Origin: an uncultured Eubacteriales bacterium
GTDB lineage: Bacteria; Bacillota; Clostridia; Monoglobales; Monoglobaceae
Assembly (NCBI GenBank): GCA_905205855.1
Contig: CAJLFL010000034.1
Coordinates: 1 to 13,269 of the forward strand
Length of the DNA: 13,269 bases
Reading direction: 5' to 3'
Shown: piece by piece, positions 8,157 to 13,269 of the stretch
Position numbering within the stretch: position 1 is the stretch's first letter
Layout of the letters: the number at the start of each line of letters is the position of its first letter
Translations under genes and position numbers: made by a program
Notes under the pieces: model-generated
What the model was told of the DNA's origin: nothing
Databases searched by the model: none
Seen by the model: the letters and a program-made list of their open reading frames with translations, nothing else

Positions 8157-9107
8157 ATGTTAGCACGAGCAAAAACGGGTATGATGAAAAAGAAGATCGG
8201 CCTTGGTGAAACATTAAAAAAGGATTGGCGGAAGAATAAGGTTGCGTATCTTATTGTGCTGCCTGTTTTAATATACTACATATTGTTTCATTATAAACCG
8301 ATTTACGGCGCAATTATTGCATTTGAGAATTTTAGACCGTCGGACGGAATTATGGGTAGTGAATGGGTTGGTCTGGAACACTTTATCAATTTTTTTAAGA
8401 GCAGATCCTTTTGGACTGTTTTGAAAAATACCTTTTCGATCAGTCTTTCGTCTATTTTATTTGGGTTTCCTGCGCCGATTATTTTTGCGCTTTTATTAAA
8501 CGAAATGACAAATAAAAAAATGGCCGGTGCGATTAAGACCATATCGTATATGCCATACTTTATTTCGCTTGTCGTTATTTGTGCGATGATAAAGACCTTT
8601 GTAGCGGGAGATGGGCTGATCGGCGGTGCAGTAAACTCCCTTCTCGGCACAAAGGGGAGTCTTTTGGACAGACCAAATTGCTTTGTTCCGATTTATATTA
8701 TTTCAAATATATGGCAGGGCGTCGGCTGGGATTCTATCATATATGTGGCTGCCCTGTCGGGGGTCAGCATGGAACTTTACGAGGCTGCTGAGATTGACGG
8801 CTGCGGAAGATGGAACAAAATGCGATATGTTTCACTTCCGGGAATTGCAACCACAATTATTATCATGTTTATTTTAAAGGTTGGCGGTATGCTTTCGGTC
8901 GGATATGAGAAAATCATTCTTCTTTACAATCCGCTTACCTATGAAACCGCAGACGTCATCAATTCTTATGTATACAGAAAGGGTATCCAGGAATTTAATT
9001 ACAGTTATTCGACAGCGGTGGGACTTTTTAACAGTGTCGTTAATTTCCTGCTTTTAATCATTGCCAATTCTGTATCGAAAAAGGTTTCGGATACGGGAAT
9101 CATGTAG
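8157..9107 (+). CDS. CUT1 sugar ABC transporter permease, LplB/YteP-like
   Basis: One of the two membrane subunits forming the sugar channel. The 316 residues contain six probable membrane helices, roughly 30-48, 88-113, 128-148, 176-202, 226-246 and 286-306. The segment EAAEIDGCGRWNKMRYVSLP at 209-228 is the cytoplasmic EAA loop that docks the ATPase; its EAA, IDG and LP positions are conserved. The N-terminal basic stretch followed by YLIVLPVLIYYILFHYKP is typical of the LplB/YteP branch. The start at 8157 is supported by AGGAGGAG at 8146-8153; internal ATGs at 8181 and 8184 lack such a site. It lies 12 nt before the second permease gene. Confidence 0.94.
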   Translation: MLARAKTGMMKKKIGLGETLKKDWRKNKVAYLIVLPVLIYYILFHYKPIYGAIIAFENFRPSDGIMGSEWVGLEHFINFFKSRSFWTVLKNTFSISLSSILFGFPAPIIFALLLNEMTNKKMAGAIKTISYMPYFISLVVICAMIKTFVAGDGLIGGAVNSLLGTKGSLLDRPNCFVPIYIISNIWQGVGWDSIIYVAALSGVSMELYEAAEIDGCGRWNKMRYVSLPGIATTIIIMFILKVGGMLSVGYEKIILLYNPLTYETADVINSYVYRKGIQEFNYSYSTAVGLFNSVVNFLLLIIANSVSKKVSDTGIM

Positions 9108-9119
9108 GAGGGGATAACT

Positions 9120-9992
9120 ATGAAAAAGCATACACTTAACGAAAAAATATTTCAGCTGTTTTTGTCTCTCCTGATGATCGGAGTGGCGATTGTAATGGTT
9201 TATCCGATGTGGTATGTTATTGTCGGGTCGTTCAGCGACAGCAACGAGGTGATCCGAAGCGGCGGAAAGCTTTTGTGGGTAAAAAAATTTACGCTTGGCG
9301 CGTATGAGGTCGTTTTAAACAATAAGTCGATATGGAGCGGTTATGCAAATACCCTGTTTATTCTTTTTGTGGGGACGGCGCTCAGTATCTTTTTTACCAT
9401 TCTCGGAGGATACTTTTTATCAAAAAAGAATGTTCTGTTTAAGAATGTCATTGCTTTTTTGGTTGTCCTGACGATGTATTTCAGCGGCGGTATGATACCG
9501 CATTACTTCAATATAAGACAGCTTGGCCTTTATGATACGCTGTGGTCGCAGATTTTCCCGGTGTTGGTTAATACATTCAATATGATTATCATGCGGACGG
9601 CATTTGAAAGCATTCCGCAAAGTCTGCCGGAGGCGGCCGGGATTGACGGATCGGGCGAGCTCCGAACACTTTTTAAAATCTTGCTTCCCTGCTGCAAGTC
9701 GACCATCGCTGTGCTGGTTCTGTACTACGGTGTGTCGTACTGGAATTCATGGTTTAACGCGATGCTCTATATGGAAAGCCGCGAGAAATTTCCGCTGCAG
9801 TTAATCCTGCGTGAAATCGTAATGTATAACCAGATGAAGGATGACGTTACGGCGGCGATGGACAGGGCCGATTTGTCAGAAACCATTTCCTATGCTACAA
9901 TAGTGGTGGCGACGGTTCCGATTTTGGTAATATATCCGTTTATGCAAAGATATTTTGAAAAGGGCGCGATGGTCGGATCAGTAAAGGGATAA
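9120..9992 (+). CDS. CUT1 sugar ABC transporter permease, LplC/YtcP-like
   Basis: Second membrane subunit of the importer, 290 residues with six probable helices, roughly 13-37, 73-99, 107-128, 141-161, 188-210 and 256-274. The EAA loop is EAAGIDGSGELRTLFKILLP at 171-190. The C-terminus QRYFEKGAMVGSVKG is the hallmark ending of LplC/YtcP-type permeases. An AGGAGGGG ribosome binding site (9106-9113) overlaps the stop of the first permease gene, so translation is likely coupled. No nucleotide-binding subunit follows. Family knowledge suggests a shared MsmX-type ATPase encoded elsewhere energises this pair. Confidence 0.94.
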   Translation: MKKHTLNEKIFQLFLSLLMIGVAIVMVYPMWYVIVGSFSDSNEVIRSGGKLLWVKKFTLGAYEVVLNNKSIWSGYANTLFILFVGTALSIFFTILGGYFLSKKNVLFKNVIAFLVVLTMYFSGGMIPHYFNIRQLGLYDTLWSQIFPVLVNTFNMIIMRTAFESIPQSLPEAAGIDGSGELRTLFKILLPCCKSTIAVLVLYYGVSYWNSWFNAMLYMESREKFPLQLILREIVMYNQMKDDVTAAMDRADLSETISYATIVVATVPILVIYPFMQRYFEKGAMVGSVKG

Positions 9993-10061
9993 TTCCAAGA
10001 AGGTGTTTTCGTGATACGCCGGGACGATATCCAAAATGCTTACAACAAAGGGGCTTGCGGT

Positions 10062-10943
10062 ATGAAAAGTATCATAAAGGTTTTGGGCTTGGGTCTGTTT
10101 ATTGCAGTATGCTTGTATGTACCTGTGAGCGCGCAGATCTATGAGGATGCAAACGGCTATATCTATTATGACGATTTTAAAACGGCGCCCGATGCGGAAA
10201 ATGGCGAAACGGAGTTTTCTTCGCCGTTGAATCTGACAATGCAGCCGGACGGCGGTTTGAAAATTTCAAATGACGATATTGACGATCAGTATTTTCGGTC
10301 CTCAAAAAACCTGAAAACGCCGACAAACGCCGACCGGGTCGTTATGGAATACGCGGTAAGTAACCCGGAGGGTAAGACTTGGAGAAGCTACGCCTTTAAG
10401 CTTGTGATCGGCGGCCGGGAATATTTCCTTTTTGACCAGTATACAAACGGGTTTCGGAATGCTTTGTTTGGAGAATTTTATGTTGTGATTGACCGAAAGG
10501 CCGGGACGGCGATGACCTATACCAAGGGCGGCGAATTAAAGGCAACGACCGATATATCCAAAGCGAGCGGTGCCGTTTCGGGCATTGTTTTAAGACACCA
10601 GATACCGAAAACGGGATATATTGTTTTGGACTATGTTAAAATGTATGAGGTAAGCGATGCCTGTGAAATCAAAAACGCAAAAAGCGTCGCGCCGGATCAC
10701 CTGGAACTTGCGTTTTTGCACCCCGTCGTTTCTGAGGAAACGAATATCGCGGATTATTTGTCCATTGACAATGCATCGATCGAAAGCGCAATCAAAAACT
10801 CGTCGGGAAGCTACACGGTAACATTAAGCACGCCGCTTGACTTTAACACCGCGGGCACGCTTAAAATCACCGATCTGCCGATGAAGTACACGACAGAAAC
10901 AATCAACAAGGAAATCCCGTTTGCGGTGCAGGACGGAAAGACG
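10062..10943 (+). repeat. Tandem duplication, copy 1 (first module of paralog A)
   Basis: This segment aligns without gaps to 12057-12938 at an exact offset of 1995 bases, from the start codon to the codon for Thr294. Both copies are coding and in the same orientation. Identity is uneven: low in the signal peptide, complete over 109 bases just after it, and high but imperfect further on. Confidence 0.93.
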
Positions 10944-12044
10944 GATGTGATTCTTTATGATGACGTGTCATCAGAGGCGCTGCCGTACTCTTTTTACGCA
11001 GATTCTGCCAAAACACTGGTAGTGCGCGATAATGAGAATCGAATAATGACCGTAGATAATAAAGAAGCCGGATATTCTTCTTTTTCATTTACGCCAAAAG
11101 GGTTGGGAGAAAAATACATCATCGATTTAAGACAAAGGTGCAGTTATTTTGGATTTAATTATGTAAGGCAATACTTTGGTGCAAAAAGTGTGTATTTTAT
11201 AGAGAATGTTTCCAATCAGGGCTGGACAAATATGAGAATATTTGTGAATCTGAAAGACAATACATACAGCAGTTATATCGACGACCGGCATATCGGGACG
11301 GACGTGATTTTGGAAGGCAAAACGGCGGATGAGCTTATGAAATTATACGCGGTTATGAGCTTTAACATGTATTCCAGAACCGGTGGAAAAAACCAGTTTA
11401 AATATGTTGCGGTATACAATGCACCCGATTATTTTTCAGCGCAGGTGAAGGAGACCGGTAAGGATTATGCAATTATAACATTCAGCGTTCCCGTTGATGA
11501 CACATCATTGAATGCATCCACCGTGAAGGTTGACGGTACGGGAATCAAAAGCATCATTCCCTGTAATGACGGAACCAATTCTTACCGAATCAATTTTTCG
11601 CAGCCATTGCGGTTTCCGCATCAATATTTATTAACCTTAAACAATGTAAAACCACTTCATGCAGAGTACAGAGATTTAAGCAAGACATTTTATATCACGG
11701 CGAAGGAGCCTTCGCTGTATATAAAGGAAGCCGGGTATTTTCAAGGCGATAAGGAGATTGTCCCCTCATATACGGCAAAGTCCTTTTCTGTTCGGGGCGT
11801 CATCCATGCAGACGATTCTGTAATAACAGAAGATGATCTGGTGGAGGTATGCACGGCGGTATATGTAAAGGATGAGAAAGACAGGCTCTCCATGGATTCA
11901 ATTACGACAGAGCGCGTGATGATCGTGAAGGGAAAACAGGAATATGATTTTGAGGTTCACGTTTTTCCCACATCGGTTTTCGCGGATAAAGAGGTTATCG
12001 TTAAAAACTATATTTTGAAGAACAAAAAAATGCTGAACGATTAA
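10062..12044 (+). CDS. Secreted modular non-enzymatic protein (paralog A), two jelly-roll/Ig-like units
   Basis: I recognise no named family over the full length. From ATG 10062 the protein has 660 residues with a signal peptide 1-24 (ending PVSA before QIYED). The first unit has a beta-rich jelly-roll-like domain (about 25-195), opening IYYDDF and closing LDYVKMYE, and an Ig-like domain (196-290) resembling SbsA-type bacterial Ig folds. The second unit (about 297-456, opening ILYDDV, and 457-546) repeats this pattern with low identity. A terminal beta domain (547-660) resembles the domain before the hydrolase in the SGNH protein. No catalytic motif, lipobox or sortase signal is visible. The in-frame GTG at 10011 would put 17 residues before the signal peptide; the ATG is preferred because it aligns exactly with paralog B and has AAAGGGG (10047-10053) upstream. 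The likely role (inference) is glycan binding at the cell surface or in the medium. Confidence 0.82.
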   Translation: MKSIIKVLGLGLFIAVCLYVPVSAQIYEDANGYIYYDDFKTAPDAENGETEFSSPLNLTMQPDGGLKISNDDIDDQYFRSSKNLKTPTNADRVVMEYAVSNPEGKTWRSYAFKLVIGGREYFLFDQYTNGFRNALFGEFYVVIDRKAGTAMTYTKGGELKATTDISKASGAVSGIVLRHQIPKTGYIVLDYVKMYEVSDACEIKNAKSVAPDHLELAFLHPVVSEETNIADYLSIDNASIESAIKNSSGSYTVTLSTPLDFNTAGTLKITDLPMKYTTETINKEIPFAVQDGKTDVILYDDVSSEALPYSFYADSAKTLVVRDNENRIMTVDNKEAGYSSFSFTPKGLGEKYIIDLRQRCSYFGFNYVRQYFGAKSVYFIENVSNQGWTNMRIFVNLKDNTYSSYIDDRHIGTDVILEGKTADELMKLYAVMSFNMYSRTGGKNQFKYVAVYNAPDYFSAQVKETGKDYAIITFSVPVDDTSLNASTVKVDGTGIKSIIPCNDGTNSYRINFSQPLRFPHQYLLTLNNVKPLHAEYRDLSKTFYITAKEPSLYIKEAGYFQGDKEIVPSYTAKSFSVRGVIHADDSVITEDDLVEVCTAVYVKDEKDRLSMDSITTERVMIVKGKQEYDFEVHVFPTSVFADKEVIVKNYILKNKKMLND

Positions 12045-12049
12045 GGAGG
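12043..12049 (+). promoter_or_regulatory. Strong ribosome binding site of paralog B
   Basis: AAGGAGG at 12043-12049 overlaps the TAA stop of paralog A (12042-12044) and lies 7 nt before ATG 12057. The overlap indicates the two paralogs are translated from one message. Confidence 0.85.
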
Positions 12050-12056
12050 TTTTGCT

Positions 12057-12938
12057 ATGAAAAATATCATAAGGGGTTTGATGTTAGCGGTAATATTTAC
12101 GGCGTGCTTGTATATCCCGGCGAATGCGCAGATCTATGAGGATGCAAACGGCTATATCTATTATGACGATTTTAAAACGGCGCCCGATGCGGAAAATGGC
12201 GAAACGGAGTTTTCTTCGCCGTTGAATCTGACAAGGCAGCCGGACGGCGGTTTGAAAATTTCAAACGACAATATTGACGAGCAGTATTTTCAGTCCTCAA
12301 AAAATCTGAAAACGCCAACAACTGCGGATCGGGTTATTATGGAATATTCGATCCGTAATCCGGAGGGTAAGACTTGGATGAGTTATGCCTTTAAACTTGT
12401 GATCGGCGGCCAGGAGTATTTTCTTTTTGACCAGTATACAAACGGGTTTCGGAATCCTTTGTTTGGAGAATTTTATGTTGTGATTGACCGAAAGGCCGGG
12501 ACGGCGATGACCTATACCAAGAGCGGCGAATTAAAGGCAACGACCGATATATCCAAAGCGAGCGGCGCTATTTCGGGTATTGTTTTGAGACATCAGGTAA
12601 TCAAAACAAGATACCTTGTTTTGGACTATATTAAAATGTACGAGGCAAACGATGCCTGCGAAATCAAAAATGCAAAAAGCGTAGAGCCGGATCGCCTGGA
12701 GTTTGAGTTTTTATACCCCGTTGTCCCTGAGGAAACGAATATCGCAGACTATCTTTCCATTGACAATGCATCGATCGAAAGTGTAACAAAAAATCCATCG
12801 GGGAGTTACACGATAGCGTTAAGCACGCCGCTTGACTTTAACAGTGCGAGTACACTTAAAATCACCGATCTGCCGATGAAATGCACGACAGAAACGATTA
12901 ACAAAGAAATTCCGTTTACGGTGCGAGATCGGAAAACC
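12057..12938 (+). repeat. Tandem duplication, copy 2 (first module of paralog B)
   Basis: Copy 2 of the 882-base coding repeat; copy 1 lies 1995 bases upstream. Similarity stops abruptly after the KT codons, where paralog A enters its second jelly-roll-like domain and paralog B enters its terminal beta domain. The break is therefore at a domain boundary. Confidence 0.93.
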
Positions 12939-13269
12939 GTTGTGGATTTCAGCCTTGACACAGAGTATCTTGTAGCAGGCGCAAGAACGGTGACGGCATC
13001 GCTGCAGAACGAAAGACCTGTCGTGGACGCGTATCTGACGGCGGTGTATCACGGTGCGGATCACGGCTTTGTTTTAGCGAAAAAAGCGATTACCACGGCG
13101 CCCGGAACACAGACGGTGACCATTACAATCCCCAAAGGAATAGAGGGCGGAAGGCTGGAAACCTTTGTGACGGAAGATCTTGCGTCGGCACAGCCTGTCG
13201 GCAAAAAGACAATTTTTACTTCGGGATCAACGATAAAACGACCAACAGAGAGGAGAAATCACAATGAAC
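12057..13269 (+). CDS. Secreted modular non-enzymatic protein (paralog B), runs to the window edge
   Basis: ATG 12057 opens a frame with no stop for 404 codons, to the end of the window. It encodes a signal peptide (1-24, ending PANA) and one jelly-roll/Ig-like unit (25-290) that aligns without gaps to paralog A as far as residue 294; I count about 38 substitutions over the 270 mature residues. It then diverges and goes straight to a terminal beta domain (about 296-390, ending near DLASAQPVGKK), lacking the second unit of paralog A. That domain resembles the one before the SGNH domain at 3490-6429. The protein may end soon after the window, or continue into a catalytic domain as in the SGNH protein. 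The final codons (about 13222 onward) read as a basic, atypical tail, and an alternative frame ends at TGA 13265-13267, so the 3' boundary is uncertain. The role is unknown; surface glycan binding is inferred. Confidence 0.8.
   Translation, partial: MKNIIRGLMLAVIFTACLYIPANAQIYEDANGYIYYDDFKTAPDAENGETEFSSPLNLTRQPDGGLKISNDNIDEQYFQSSKNLKTPTTADRVIMEYSIRNPEGKTWMSYAFKLVIGGQEYFLFDQYTNGFRNPLFGEFYVVIDRKAGTAMTYTKSGELKATTDISKASGAISGIVLRHQVIKTRYLVLDYIKMYEANDACEIKNAKSVEPDRLEFEFLYPVVPEETNIADYLSIDNASIESVTKNPSGSYTIALSTPLDFNSASTLKITDLPMKCTTETINKEIPFTVRDRKTVVDFSLDTEYLVAGARTVTASLQNERPVVDAYLTAVYHGADHGFVLAKKAITTAPGTQTVTITIPKGIEGGRLETFVTEDLASAQPVGKKTIFTSGSTIKRPTERRNHNE
13247..13269 (+). promoter_or_regulatory. Possible ribosome binding site and start codon of the next gene
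   Basis: AGAGAGGAG (13247-13255) lies 8 nt before ATG 13264-13266, in a different frame from paralog B. This looks like the start of a further gene in the operon, but only two codons are visible, so it could also be chance sequence within paralog B. Confidence 0.35.

Noticed and set aside
10011..10061. GTG 10011 as the start of paralog A
   Set aside because: AAGAAGGTG lies upstream, so it is not impossible, but it would put 17 residues before the signal peptide. The duplicate gene starts at the position equivalent to ATG 10062.
10031..10061. Similarity of the 31 nt before paralog A to the 31 nt before paralog B, as a relic of a third copy
   Set aside because: With one gap, only about 17 positions match, and some of those are due to the shared ribosome binding site. 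This is too weak to claim.
1..13269. CRISPR arrays, tRNA or rRNA genes, insertion sequences, phage or plasmid functions
   Set aside because: I looked for short regular repeats, cloverleaf-like sequences and transposase motifs and found none. The only large repeat is the coding duplication of paralogs A and B.

Overview
The window looks like the chromosome of an anaerobic Clostridia-type Firmicute, probably a plant- or host-glycan degrader. The evidence is strong AGGAGG-type ribosome binding sites, a classic -35/-10 promoter, a Gram-positive lipobox substrate-binding protein with LplA/LplB/LplC-like permeases, and secreted modular proteins. I cannot name the genus. All convincing genes lie on the + strand.

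Region 1 (1-3169) is the 3' end of an operon: the tail of an unrecognised gene, a cytoplasmic family 3 glycoside hydrolase (GH3), and an AAC(3)-family acetyltransferase, closed by an intrinsic terminator at 3141-3169.

Region 2 (3170-3489) is a regulatory intergenic stretch. It holds a near-consensus promoter (3303-3332), an inverted repeat with one arm inside the promoter spacer, and an untranslated leader of about 150 nt with a possible attenuator-like hairpin.

Region 3 (3490 to the window end) reads as one operon: a 979-residue secreted SGNH/GDSL hydrolase with a long modular N-terminus, a lipoprotein sugar-binding protein, two CUT1-type permeases, and two tandem paralogous secreted non-enzymatic proteins, the second running off the window. 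A perfect 16-bp hairpin separates the binding-protein gene from the permease genes. No ATPase gene is present, as is usual for this transporter type, which commonly borrows a shared MsmX-like ATPase.

The three secreted proteins share one architecture: repeated units of a jelly-roll-like domain followed by an Ig-like domain, then a terminal beta domain. The unit occurs twice in the SGNH protein, twice in the first paralog and once in the second. My working model (inference) is that the secreted proteins bind and deacylate an extracellular glycan, the CUT1 importer takes up the released oligosaccharide, and GH3 cleaves it in the cytoplasm. The most unusual element is this shared module family and the mosaic tandem duplication at 10062-12938 and onward.
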